Below are positions 17,957-26,486 of a stretch of DNA of 64,000 nt, one piece after another; positions within the stretch are counted from its first letter, which is position 1; every line of letters starts with the position of its first letter. A program made the translations under genes and the position numbers. The notes below the pieces were generated by a model. That model made no database searches, was not told where the DNA came from, and saw only the letters and a program-made list of their open reading frames with translations. The DNA is taken from assembly GCA_046760105.1 (NCBI GenBank), contig JBHIDJ010000005.1:17087-81086 (forward strand). The letters are read 5' to 3'. The DNA is from JBHIDJ01 sp046760105. Its GTDB lineage: Bacteria; Pseudomonadota; Gammaproteobacteria; Acidiferrobacterales; SPGG2.

Positions 17957-18163
17957 TCAGTAGGTTTGAAGTTTGTCACCGAAATAATTTTCGTACAACA
18001 GTACAAGTCACTCAGAGCAACACAGGAGTTTGATAAACTTGCGACATGACAAATCACCGAAGGAACGCTTCAAGTATAACTATACGTTTCTAGATGAACC
18101 CTGCGCGCCTATAAGCGCCAAGCGACATGCTCGACATCCAGAAACCGTAAGACGCTGACCGAC

Positions 18164-18898
18164 ATGAAAGCAAGACTGGTTGCCTATCTTGATTCCATAT
18201 TCGAAAGCGTCCGCAATCTGACACCGATCATCCTGGTCATTGCTTTCTTTCAGATGGTGGTTTTACGGCAGCCGTTGCCAGATCTCGGTGGCCTGCTTTT
18301 TGGCACTCTCCTGGTCATTGTCGGGTTGACACTTTTTCTACGCGGGCTCGACATGGGCCTGTTTCCAATCGGGGATTCCCTTGCCCACGGTTTTGCACGT
18401 AAGGGTAGTCTGTCCTGGCTGCTTGTCTTCGCCTTCGCTCTAGGTCTCGGCACAACCGTGGCGGAACCTTCTTTGATTGCCGTCGCCAAAAAGGCGGCCG
18501 TGGCGGCAGCAGAAGATGGCGTGATTAGCAATACCGAGTCAGCGCGCGAGGTGTACGCGCTCGAGCTCAGATTCACGGTCGGCCTTGCTGTTGGCTTTGC
18601 CATCGTCATAGGGGTAGTGCGGATTATCCGTGGCTGGCCGATTCAATATCTGCTTATTGCCGGTTATGTCGGCGTCGTCACGATGACCGCGTTTGCACCA
18701 AAGGAAATAATCGGCATTGCTTACGATGCCGGCGGTGTGACGACTTCCGCTGTCACAGTACCACTGGTGACAGCAGTCGGCATAGGTCTCGCTTCCAGTA
18801 TCAAGGGCCGCAATCCGATGGTGGACGGTTTTGGCCTTGTTGCTTTTGCCTCACTCACACCGATTATCTTCGTGATGGCTTACGGAATGCTAACCTGA
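18164..18898 (+). CDS. DUF1538 membrane protein, first of pair (UmpA-like)
   Basis: Integral membrane protein of 244 residues with about seven hydrophobic segments. It carries the DUF1538 signature features: PLPDLGGLLFGTLLVIVGLTL, GTTVAEPSLIAVAKKA, then YDAGGVTTSAVTVPLVTAVGIGLAS and GFGLVAFASLTPI. It is the first gene of a four-gene operon; its stop overlaps the ATG of the next gene (TGATGG). Pairs of DUF1538 proteins have been reported, to my recollection, as a two-component cation/proton antiporter (UmpAB); I treat that as a lead and not as proof for this pair. The start ATG lies 207 bases after the preceding gene. Confidence 0.85.
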   Translation: MKARLVAYLDSIFESVRNLTPIILVIAFFQMVVLRQPLPDLGGLLFGTLLVIVGLTLFLRGLDMGLFPIGDSLAHGFARKGSLSWLLVFAFALGLGTTVAEPSLIAVAKKAAVAAAEDGVISNTESAREVYALELRFTVGLAVGFAIVIGVVRIIRGWPIQYLLIAGYVGVVTMTAFAPKEIIGIAYDAGGVTTSAVTVPLVTAVGIGLASSIKGRNPMVDGFGLVAFASLTPIIFVMAYGMLT

Positions 18899-19767
18899 TG
18901 GAGTGGCTACATACATTTCTCGACGTAACACGCGATACCTTGCGTGACGTGCTCCCTATCGCGCTTATCATCTTCGCCTTCCAGGTGTTCGTTCTGCGCC
19001 GGCGCATCCCTCACCTGAAAAGGGTGCTGTTAGGCTTCGCCTATGTGATTATCGGCATGACTTTATTTTTGCTTGGCCTTGAGCAAGCGCTGTTTCCGTT
19101 GGGCAAAGTCATGGCCGAACAGCTCACAGATCCTGTGTTTATCCATGGCACCATTGAGGCAGTAACTGATGTTTTGCGCTGGCAGGATTACAACTGGGTC
19201 TACCTGTTTGCGGCTGCCATCGGATTTTCCACGACGATCGCCGAACCGGCTTTGATCGCTGTTGCCAAGAAGGCGCACCATGTATCGGGCGGCGCCATCA
19301 GTGTACGCGGGCTGCGCGTCGCGGTGGCGGTGGGCGTAGCCATTGGTATTGCGCTGGGGTGTTTTCGCATTATCACGGGCACGCCGCTTCACTACTATAT
19401 CATTGCCGGTTACATCGTGGTGATTGTGCAAACGATCTTCGCGCCTCGTCTCATAATTGCTCTCGCCTACGACTCCGGCGGCGTCACCACGGGCATGGTG
19501 ACAGTGCCGCTGGTCGCCGCCCTGGGTCTGGGGTTGGCGGGCACGGTGCCGGGGCGCAGTCCCATCATAGACGGCTTCGGTCTGATCGCATTCGCCAGCC
19601 TGTTCCCAATCATGGCCGTCATAGGCTATGCCCAGTTAGCTGAATGGCGTGAGCGCCGGAAACGCGCGCGACGGGCACAGGAGCTTTTCGATTGGTACGC
19701 CCAGAGCGCATCGGGGCAGACTATCTCTGAGACATCGGGCGGAAGCGAACCCAGAGATACGCAGTGA
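18898..19767 (+). CDS. DUF1538 membrane protein, second of pair (UmpB-like)
   Basis: Paralogue of the preceding gene, 289 residues, with the same landmarks at the same places: LKRVLLGFAYVIIGMTLFLLG, FSTTIAEPALIAVAKKAHH, YDSGGVTTGMVTVPLVAALGLGLAG and GFGLIAFASLFPIM. It has a longer hydrophilic C-terminus (ERRKRARRAQELFDW and a polar tail). The two proteins very likely form a complex in the inner membrane. Translation is coupled to the first gene by a one-base stop/start overlap. The PII-like gene follows after 32 bases. Confidence 0.85.
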   Translation: MEWLHTFLDVTRDTLRDVLPIALIIFAFQVFVLRRRIPHLKRVLLGFAYVIIGMTLFLLGLEQALFPLGKVMAEQLTDPVFIHGTIEAVTDVLRWQDYNWVYLFAAAIGFSTTIAEPALIAVAKKAHHVSGGAISVRGLRVAVAVGVAIGIALGCFRIITGTPLHYYIIAGYIVVIVQTIFAPRLIIALAYDSGGVTTGMVTVPLVAALGLGLAGTVPGRSPIIDGFGLIAFASLFPIMAVIGYAQLAEWRERRKRARRAQELFDWYAQSASGQTISETSGGSEPRDTQ

Positions 19768-19799
19768 AATAATCTGGCTAAAATAGAGGAAGGGCCATC

Positions 19800-20150
19800 A
19801 TGCACTTTAAACTGATCATTACCCTTGTCGAAGACGACAAGACCGATGCGGTGTTGAATGCCACCCGCAAGGCCGGCGCGACCGGCGCAACCGTCATCAA
19901 CCAGGCGCGCGGCCAGGGCCTGGAAACGAGCAAGACGTTCTTCGGTCTTGAACTCGAGACGCAGCGCGACGTGCTCATGTTCCTAGTCGAGGAGCACTTG
20001 AGTCGCAAGATTCTAGAGACCATCGCTGAGGTCGGCGAATTTGACAAGAACCCCGGCGCCGGCATTGCGTTTCAGATTGATGTTGATGATGCAGTCGGCG
20101 TGACTCAGCAGATCCGCAAACTCACTGACGCGGTGGAGGAGGAGATATGA
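19800..20150 (+). CDS. PII-like (GlnB-fold) regulatory protein
   Basis: Small protein of 116 residues with the PII pattern: MHFKLIITLVEDDKTDAVLNATRKAGATGATV, an RGQGLETSKTFFG T-loop position and EVGEFDKNPGAGIAFQIDVDDAVG. It lacks the uridylylated tyrosine of GlnB, and the typical BxB and C-loop Arg/Lys residues are not obvious, so it belongs to the wider PII superfamily that reads nucleotides or other small ligands. AGGAAGGGCC precedes the ATG. Its stop overlaps the next ATG (ATGA). The placement behind two DUF1538 genes suggests that it gates the transporter. Confidence 0.8.
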   Translation: MHFKLIITLVEDDKTDAVLNATRKAGATGATVINQARGQGLETSKTFFGLELETQRDVLMFLVEEHLSRKILETIAEVGEFDKNPGAGIAFQIDVDDAVGVTQQIRKLTDAVEEEI

Positions 20151-20551
20151 GCGAGAAAAAACTCATCCGGGTGCAGGACGTGATGAGGGCCGAGTTTTAT
20201 ATGGTCGACGGCATGGCTACCGTTGAGGAGGCCTTGCGCATCATGAAGCAGAACGAGACGGAGTGCCTAGTTGTCGATAAGCGCAATCAAGAGGATGAGT
20301 ATGGATTGTTGCTTATCTCCGACATTGCACGAAGCGTATTAGCCCAAGACCGCGCCCCCCAACGGGTCAATGTCTATGAAGTCATGGCCAAGCCGATAAT
20401 CGCAGTTGACCCAGCGATGGACATCCGCTACTGCGCACGCCTATTCACGCGTTTCGACCTATCACGTGCTCCAGTAATCGAAAACGGTAAGGTCGTAGGC
20501 TTCGTCAGTTTCACTGACCTCGTGATGCGGGGGCTTTCTGAGCTGTACTGA
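20147..20551 (+). CDS. CBS-domain protein, last gene of the DUF1538 operon
   Basis: 134 residues made of two CBS motifs (about 10-65 and 75-130: VQDVMRAEFYMVDGMATVEEAL, GLLLISDIARSVL, YEVMAKPIIAVDPAMDIRY, GFVSFTDLVMRG). CBS pairs bind adenine nucleotides and usually regulate a partner. The start follows GGAGGAGAT and overlaps the stop of the PII-like gene by four bases, so the two are translated together. With the PII-like protein it gives the operon two nucleotide sensors. No catalytic domain is present. Confidence 0.88.
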   Translation: MSEKKLIRVQDVMRAEFYMVDGMATVEEALRIMKQNETECLVVDKRNQEDEYGLLLISDIARSVLAQDRAPQRVNVYEVMAKPIIAVDPAMDIRYCARLFTRFDLSRAPVIENGKVVGFVSFTDLVMRGLSELY

Positions 20552-20595
20552 CGGATCGACTCGGACGCGAAATCTTTCGGTCATCCCTGTCGGAG

Positions 20596-22272
20596 TTAGG
20601 CATTTGCCGTCTCCTCGTCGCGCAAGGTGCGGCGTAAAATCTTGCCCACATTGGTCTTCGCCAGCTCGTCGCGAAACTCGACGTGCTTGGGCACCTTGTA
20701 ACCTGCTAAGTTCTTGCGGCAGTGCTCAATAACCCGCTCAGCGGTTAACTCCGAATCTCGCTTCACCACGAAGAGCTTGACCGCCTCACCCGATCTCGCG
20801 TCGGGTACCCCGATCGCGGCAGCCTCTAACACGCCATCGTGGGCGGTGACGACATTCTCTATCTCGTTCGGATAGACGTTGAAGCCGGACACCAGAATCA
20901 TGTCCTTTTTCCGATCCTCTATGTAGACATAGCCTTTTTCGTCCATGCGCCCTATGTCGCCCGTGCGCAACCAACCATCCTTCGAAATAACCTTGGCTGT
21001 CTCCTCCGGACGGTTCCAGTAGCCGCGCATCACTTGTGGGCCGCGCGCGCAGATCTCACCCGATTCCCCAAGAGCGAGTTCGTTTCCGTCATCGTCCTGA
21101 ATGCTGACGTCTGTGGAGGATAGTGGCACACCGATAGACCCCGTGTAATCGCTAATACTGAGTGGATTCACACAAATGCCTGGTGATGTCTCGGTCAGAC
21201 CATATGCCTCAATCAGGGGCACACCGGTAACCGCCTTCCACGATCCCGCCACGGAACGCTGTACCGCCATACCGCCACCCAAGGCAATCTTAAGGCGACT
21301 GAAGTCAATTTCATCGAAACCCGGTGTGTTTAGCAATGCATTGAAAAGCGTGTTGACGCCCGTGATGACGGTAAATTTGAATTTCTTGAGTTCCTTGACG
21401 AAGCCCGGGAAATCACGCGGGTTTGTTATCAACACGTTGTGGGCACCAACCTTCATATAAGTTAGGCAGTTCACCGTCAACGAAAAAATATGATAAAGCG
21501 GCAAGGCAGTAATCACAATGTCTTCACCTTCGTTCCCGAGCGGGCTCACCCACGCGGAGGCCTGCAGCAGATTGGCCACCATGTTTCTATGCGTCAGCAC
21601 CGCCCCTTTTGCAACGCCAGTCGTACCCCCTGTGTACTGGAGGAAAGCGATGTCATCATGGGTAAGCTTCACATCATCCAGCGTTTGTGACTTGCCAGCG
21701 CGTAGAGCATTCTTGAAGCTCGTGGTGCCGTGAATATTCCACTTCGGCACCATCTTCTTGATGTGCTTTACGACCAGGTTCACCAAGGCAGATTTGGGGA
21801 ACGGAAACATGTCGCCGATCTGCGTCGAAATCACTGTCTTGACGGGTGTGTTTGCCACCACGTTTTCCAATGTCGTCGCAAAATTCTCCAGAATCACGAT
21901 TGCCTTCGCGCCAGAGTCGTTCAGCTGATGCTCGAGCTCGCGGGCGGTATAGAGGGGATTCACGTTCACAACGACCATGCCAGCACGTAGAATGCCAAAG
22001 AGCGCCACTGGGTACTGCAGCAGGTTCGGCATCATAATGGCGACCCGATCCCCCTTCTGCAGACCAATAACTTTCTGCAAGTACGCGCCGAAGCTCCGAC
22101 TTTGGTCATCGACGTCGTTATAAGTCAGGGTGATCCCCATGTTCGTGAAGGCCGGGAGGCGTCTATATCTGGTGCAACTCTGTTCGAAGATGTCTTTGAG
22201 CGAACTAAACTGGTCAACGTTGATTTCGGCAGGGACGCGTGCCGGATATTCTTTCAACCAGATCTTTTCCAC
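20596..22272 (-). CDS. fadD: Long-chain fatty acid-CoA ligase
   Basis: Acyl-CoA synthetase of 558 residues that adenylates and thioesterifies fatty acids. Motifs seen: the AMP-binding loop YTGGTTGVAKGAVLTHRN, the AYGLTETSPG motif, the RTGDIG hinge and the DRKKDMILVSGFNVYPNEIE motif; the fatty acyl-CoA signature region is WLRTGDIGRMDEKGYVYIEDR. The C-terminal lysine lies in AKTNVGKILRR. The start is GTG at 22272 behind GAGGAGAAAGTC. It stands alone, followed by the dpp genes on the same strand 247 bases away. Confidence 0.95.
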   Translation of the reverse strand: MEKIWLKEYPARVPAEINVDQFSSLKDIFEQSCTRYRRLPAFTNMGITLTYNDVDDQSRSFGAYLQKVIGLQKGDRVAIMMPNLLQYPVALFGILRAGMVVVNVNPLYTARELEHQLNDSGAKAIVILENFATTLENVVANTPVKTVISTQIGDMFPFPKSALVNLVVKHIKKMVPKWNIHGTTSFKNALRAGKSQTLDDVKLTHDDIAFLQYTGGTTGVAKGAVLTHRNMVANLLQASAWVSPLGNEGEDIVITALPLYHIFSLTVNCLTYMKVGAHNVLITNPRDFPGFVKELKKFKFTVITGVNTLFNALLNTPGFDEIDFSRLKIALGGGMAVQRSVAGSWKAVTGVPLIEAYGLTETSPGICVNPLSISDYTGSIGVPLSSTDVSIQDDDGNELALGESGEICARGPQVMRGYWNRPEETAKVISKDGWLRTGDIGRMDEKGYVYIEDRKKDMILVSGFNVYPNEIENVVTAHDGVLEAAAIGVPDARSGEAVKLFVVKRDSELTAERVIEHCRKNLAGYKVPKHVEFRDELAKTNVGKILRRTLRDEETANA

Positions 22273-22519
22273 GACTTTCTCCTCAGCAGGATGAGTTTAA
22301 TCCCGAGGTTGCTTGCTCGCTAACGCATACCGGGCGCTCTGTGCCTACACGCTTCTCTTGAAGCGATCCGACCGCGGTATGTGGATTCAGATTCTGACAA
22401 GCACAATTAAAAAACGCCAAACCTGACGCGAACGATACCTATTGTACACCCAAGGTTCGCCGAACCGTCGAACAAGAATCGGTTCGTAAACACACGCGCA
22501 ATTTACTAATGCGCCTCGG

Positions 22520-23515
22520 CTACGTGTCAGAGAGCGATCGGGTGATCTGCTCGGCGTAGTGGCAAGCCACCAGCCGGCCGGCTACTGTGCGCAGCTCGGG
22601 GCGAACGCGAATGCATTCTTCCGTCGCATGTGGGCACCGCGTGTTAAAGGCGCAGCCCGATGGCGGGTTGAGTGGCGACGGTAGCTCTCCTTTCAAGGCA
22701 ATGCGCTCGGCGCGTTGGGTGGGATCGACATGAGGCGTTGAAGCCAAAAGCGCGTTTGTGTAGGGATGACGAGGATTGGCAAAAATCATCTTAGCCGAAC
22801 CTTGCTCGACGGGGCGGCCGAGGTACATCACGATCACATCATCGGCGATATGGCGGACGACGGATAGATCGTGCGAGATGAATATGTAGGCGAGCTTGAA
22901 CTCGTCCTGCAGGTCGACTAACAGGTTCAGGACTTGTGCCTGGATGGACACATCGAGCGCGGAGACCGGTTCGTCAGCAACGACAACCGAGGGGTTGAGC
23001 ATCAATGCCCGTGCGACGGCGATGCGCTGACGTTGGCCGCCCGAAAACATGTGCGGGTAGCGGCTATAATGCTCAGGCCTTAAGCCCACCTTAGACATCA
23101 TCTCGCGTGCCTTCGTCTCGCGCTCGGCCCCACGTAGGGGAGTATTGATAACCAGTGGCTCCTCGATGATCGTGCCCACCTTCTTGCGTGGGTTGAGTGA
23201 GGCGAACGGGTCCTGAAATACGATCTGGACCTTGCGACGCAGCTTTCTGATAGCTGCCCCGCCCGCAGCGGAGGCATCCTGCCCTCCGATGAAAAGATGG
23301 CCGGATGTCGGTCGCTCGATAAGCGTGAGCTGTCGCGCCAGTGTGGACTTGCCACAACCCGACTCGCCAACGACTGCCAGTGTCTTACCTGCCGCCAGCG
23401 AGAATGACACACCATCGAGCGCCTTAAGCGTCGCACCGCGGCGAAAAGGACCGTGCGTCACCGCGTAGTGACGGGCCAAACTCTTGGCTTCCATCAGAGC
23501 GGCGACCGCACTCAT
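22520..23515 (-). CDS. dppF: Oligo/dipeptide ABC transporter ATP-binding protein
   Basis: Second ATPase of a peptide-family ABC importer, 331 residues. Walker A is GESGCGKSTLARQL, the Q-loop IVFQDPFASLNPR, the signature MFSGGQRQRIAVARAL and Walker B VVVADEPVSALD. The C-terminal oligo_HPY region contains the cysteine-rich CAFNTRCPHATEEC. The gene starts with ATG overlapping the stop of dppD (ATGA). It is the last gene of a five-gene operon in the usual A-B-C-D-F order. Confidence 0.95.
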   Translation of the reverse strand: MSAVAALMEAKSLARHYAVTHGPFRRGATLKALDGVSFSLAAGKTLAVVGESGCGKSTLARQLTLIERPTSGHLFIGGQDASAAGGAAIRKLRRKVQIVFQDPFASLNPRKKVGTIIEEPLVINTPLRGAERETKAREMMSKVGLRPEHYSRYPHMFSGGQRQRIAVARALMLNPSVVVADEPVSALDVSIQAQVLNLLVDLQDEFKLAYIFISHDLSVVRHIADDVIVMYLGRPVEQGSAKMIFANPRHPYTNALLASTPHVDPTQRAERIALKGELPSPLNPPSGCAFNTRCPHATEECIRVRPELRTVAGRLVACHYAEQITRSLSDT

Positions 23516-24489
23516 GTTTTCGCCCCCGCCACGCCCAATGGATAATGACAGCGCACAAGACTGTCTTGCACCCGCTGCAACTGCGGCTGCTCGCGTACAC
23601 AGCGCTCGTCAGCGTATTGGCAGCGCGGATTAAAGAGGCAGCCGGTGGGGCGATCATATAGTCCCGGCACCACACCAGGGATGGTTGGCAGCCGCCGTCG
23701 ATCGATATTGCGTTCGGGAAGTGCGTTCAGGAGTGCATCGGTATACGGATGACGGGGAGTCCGAAATAGCGATTCCACCTCGCGCTGCTCCGCCACTTGG
23801 CCCGCGTACATGACGACCACCCGTTGCGCCGTCTCTGCTATGACGCCCATATCGTGCGTGATCAGCACTAACGCCATGCCGCGTTCGCGCTGCAGGGAAA
23901 GCAGAAGATCGAGAATCTGTGCTTGAATGGTAACGTCGAGTGCCGTCGTGGGTTCGTCAGCGATCAAGAGTTTTGGGTTGCAGGCAATCGCCATGGCGAT
24001 CATGGCACGCTGGTTCATACCGCCCGACAGCTGATGGGGAAACGCACGCAGGCGGCTCGCTGCGGCTGGGATGCCGACGTGCTCGAGTAGCTCAATTGCA
24101 CGGGCACGACGCTGGGTACGGCTACCGCCTTCGTGAATGCGCAACGCCTCCATGATCTGAAAACCGACCGTGTAACATGGATTCAGACTCGTCATCGGCT
24201 CCTGGAACACCATGGCTACATCTTTGCCGGTGATGTGCCGACGTTGGTTCGGAGTCATCCTCAGCAGATCCGTGCCATCAAACACGAGCTTGTCGGCTGA
24301 AACCCGGCCGGGGTAACCGATCAATCCCATTACGGCAAGCATGGTGACACTCTTGCCCGAACCCGACTCGCCAACTATGCCCAGGACTTCGCCGGACTCG
24401 ATGATTACGCTGGCCGCGTCAACCGCCTTCAGAGTCTCTGCGCGTCCAACGAATTCGACTGTCAGATTTTCAATCTCGAGCAGTGCCAT
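23512..24489 (-). CDS. dppD: Oligo/dipeptide ABC transporter ATP-binding protein
   Basis: First ATPase of the peptide importer, 325 residues. Walker A is GESGSGKSVTMLAVMGL, the Q-loop MVFQEPMTSLNPCY, the signature QLSGGMNQRAMIAMAIA and Walker B LLIADEPTTALD. The C-terminal cysteine cluster CLFNPRCQYADERC is typical of the DppD/OppD branch and may hold an iron-sulfur cluster. The start overlaps the stop of dppC (TGATGG). Confidence 0.95.
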   Translation of the reverse strand: MALLEIENLTVEFVGRAETLKAVDAASVIIESGEVLGIVGESGSGKSVTMLAVMGLIGYPGRVSADKLVFDGTDLLRMTPNQRRHITGKDVAMVFQEPMTSLNPCYTVGFQIMEALRIHEGGSRTQRRARAIELLEHVGIPAAASRLRAFPHQLSGGMNQRAMIAMAIACNPKLLIADEPTTALDVTIQAQILDLLLSLQRERGMALVLITHDMGVIAETAQRVVVMYAGQVAEQREVESLFRTPRHPYTDALLNALPERNIDRRRLPTIPGVVPGLYDRPTGCLFNPRCQYADERCVREQPQLQRVQDSLVRCHYPLGVAGAKT

Positions 24490-25391
24490 CAGCGTTTCAG
24501 CCGCGGATCGAGGGCATCGCGCAGCCCGTCGCCCATCAGATTAATGGCGAGCACCGTGATCAGGATGGCAAGCCCAGGGAACGTCACCACCCACCAAGCG
24601 CGCTGGATGAATGCCAACGCATTCGAGAGCATGGTCCCCCACTCAGGTATGGGCGGCTGCGCGCCCAGACCGAGGAACCCGAGTGCGGCGAGATCGAGCA
24701 CCGTGGTGGAGAAGCCGAGTGTTCCCTGAACGATGAGCGGGGCCATGCAGTTGGGCAGCACCGTAATGAACATCAGTCGCAGCAGCCCTGCCCCACTGAC
24801 CCGCGAGGCGGTCACATAATCCTTGGAAAGCTCGTTGATCACAGACGCGCGGGTGATGCGCACGTAGTGGGGAAGGACAACGATCACGAGGGCCATGGCG
24901 GCGTTGGTCAGGCTAGGACCCAGGATGGCCACGATGACGATGGCAAGCAACAGGCTTGGCAGCGCCAGCATGACATCCATCATGCGCATGATGGCGATTT
25001 CGACCACACCTCTGAAAAACCCCGCTACCAGGCCGAGAGCGATCCCCAATGCCAGCGATAGCGTCACCACCAGCGAAGCGATCGACATCGACACCCGCGA
25101 GCCGTGGATGATCCGCGACAGAATATCGCGTCCGATGTCGTCGGTGCCGAGAATGAAGCGCGTCGAACCGCCTTCGACCCAGGCAGGCGGGACGAGGAAC
25201 GCATCCCGGTATTGCTCGTGGGGGTGGTGCGGCGCGAGGACGGGGGCCGCGATCGCGACCGCCGCGATCATACAGATGATAACCAATCCGATCAGCGCCC
25301 CACGGTTGGAGCTGAAATACCGCCAGAACTCGACCAGTGGGTGTGGCGGCGCCCCGGGGGCAACGGTCACCGCTTCGACATTAGCTGCCAT
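24489..25391 (-). CDS. dppC: Oligo/dipeptide ABC transporter permease
   Basis: Inner-membrane permease, 300 residues from the ATG at 25391, which follows GGGGAGGTT. A longer frame to 25544 has an Arg-rich N-terminus and no ribosome site. The N-terminal OppC_N region (VEFWRYFSSNRGALIGLVIIC) is followed by the periplasmic LAPHHPHEQYRDAFLVPPAW and the TM core with the EAA loop (VSGAGLLRLMFITVLPNCMAPL). It pairs with DppB. Confidence 0.95.
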   Translation of the reverse strand: MAANVEAVTVAPGAPPHPLVEFWRYFSSNRGALIGLVIICMIAAVAIAAPVLAPHHPHEQYRDAFLVPPAWVEGGSTRFILGTDDIGRDILSRIIHGSRVSMSIASLVVTLSLALGIALGLVAGFFRGVVEIAIMRMMDVMLALPSLLLAIVIVAILGPSLTNAAMALVIVVLPHYVRITRASVINELSKDYVTASRVSGAGLLRLMFITVLPNCMAPLIVQGTLGFSTTVLDLAALGFLGLGAQPPIPEWGTMLSNALAFIQRAWWVVTFPGLAILITVLAINLMGDGLRDALDPRLKR

Positions 25392-25399
25392 AACCTCCC

Positions 25400-26410
25400 C
25401 TATCGGGCGTGTCGAATGCGTGGGTTGATCAACCCGTACATCAGATCGACGATGAGATTGACCGTCATGACCACGGTGGCAACCAGCAGCACGCCGCCTT
25501 GAACCACGGGATAGTCGCGTCTGCGCACCGACTCGACCAGCCATTTCCCGACGCCAGGCCAGGCGAAAATGGTTTCGGTCAAGATGGCGCCCGCGAACAG
25601 CACGCCGACCGCCAGACCGATCACCGTGATCACCGGGATCAACGCGTTGCGCAATGCATGCACGCTTACCACCCGAAATGGGGAGACACCTTTGGCGCGG
25701 GCGGTGCGGATGTAGTCCTCGTTAAGCACTTCAAGCATGGACGAGCGCGTCATCCGTGCCACCACTGCGAGCGGAATGGTCGCAAGTGCTATCGCCGGTA
25801 GGATGAGATGACGGACCGCGGAGACAAAGGCGCCGTCCTCGTCGGAGAACAGACTGTCGATGAGCATGAATCCGGTAACCGGCTCCACCCAGAACAGCGC
25901 CGACATCCGGCCCGAAACCGGCGTCCAGCCAAGCTTGACGGAGAACAGGAGGATGAGCAGCAGCGCCCACCAGAAGATCGGCATGGAGTAGCCCGTCAGC
26001 GAGACGGCCATGGACGAGTAGTCGAAGACCGAGCCCCGACGCACCGCCGCAATAATGCCGGCTGGCAGACCGATGAGCACCGCCAAAGTCATGGCGCAAA
26101 TCGCCAGCTCGATGGTGGCCGGGAACAGCGTTAGGAACTCGCTCAACACGGGCTCCTTGGTGACAATGGAGCGGCCAAGGTCTCCGCGCAGGACACCGCT
26201 GATGTAGATCCCGTACTGCACGAGTAGCGGCTTGTCGAGGCCGAGCTCCGCGCGCAACTGCGCGTGGCGTTCGGGATCGATGCCACGCTCACCGACGAGT
26301 AACTCGATAGGATCGCCCGGAACCAGGCGAATAAGCGCGAACGTAAGCAACGTCACCCCGAAAAATGTGGGGATGACGAGACTTGCCCGCCTCAGAAGGA
26401 ACTGGAGCAA
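25400..26410 (-). CDS. dppB: Oligo/dipeptide ABC transporter permease
   Basis: Inner-membrane permease, 336 residues, start TTG at 26410 behind AGGGA. Standard DppB features: an N-terminal helix (LLRRASLVIPTFFGVTLLTFALIRLVPGDPI is in the range), the periplasmic loop, and the EAA motif near RAKGVSPFRVVSVHALRNALIPV. The ATG of dppC follows 8 bases after its stop. It is separated from dppA by 76 bases that hold a strong hairpin. Confidence 0.95.
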   Translation of the reverse strand: MLQFLLRRASLVIPTFFGVTLLTFALIRLVPGDPIELLVGERGIDPERHAQLRAELGLDKPLLVQYGIYISGVLRGDLGRSIVTKEPVLSEFLTLFPATIELAICAMTLAVLIGLPAGIIAAVRRGSVFDYSSMAVSLTGYSMPIFWWALLLILLFSVKLGWTPVSGRMSALFWVEPVTGFMLIDSLFSDEDGAFVSAVRHLILPAIALATIPLAVVARMTRSSMLEVLNEDYIRTARAKGVSPFRVVSVHALRNALIPVITVIGLAVGVLFAGAILTETIFAWPGVGKWLVESVRRRDYPVVQGGVLLVATVVMTVNLIVDLMYGLINPRIRHAR

Positions 26411-26432
26411 CTCGGATCCCTATAGACAGAGT

Positions 26433-26452
26433 GGGGGCGGCGAACCGCCCCC
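26433..26452 (-). terminator. Strong hairpin between dppA and dppB
   Basis: GGGGGCGG-CGAA-CCGCCCCC on the plus strand; read on the minus strand the loop is TTCG. It lies after the dppA stop and before the dppB start. No T-run follows, so it is better explained as a stabiliser of the dppA message end, or a partial attenuator, giving more binding protein than permease. Confidence 0.6.
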
Positions 26453-26486
26453 AGCACTTAATCCAAGCCTTGCCTACCGGATCGAC

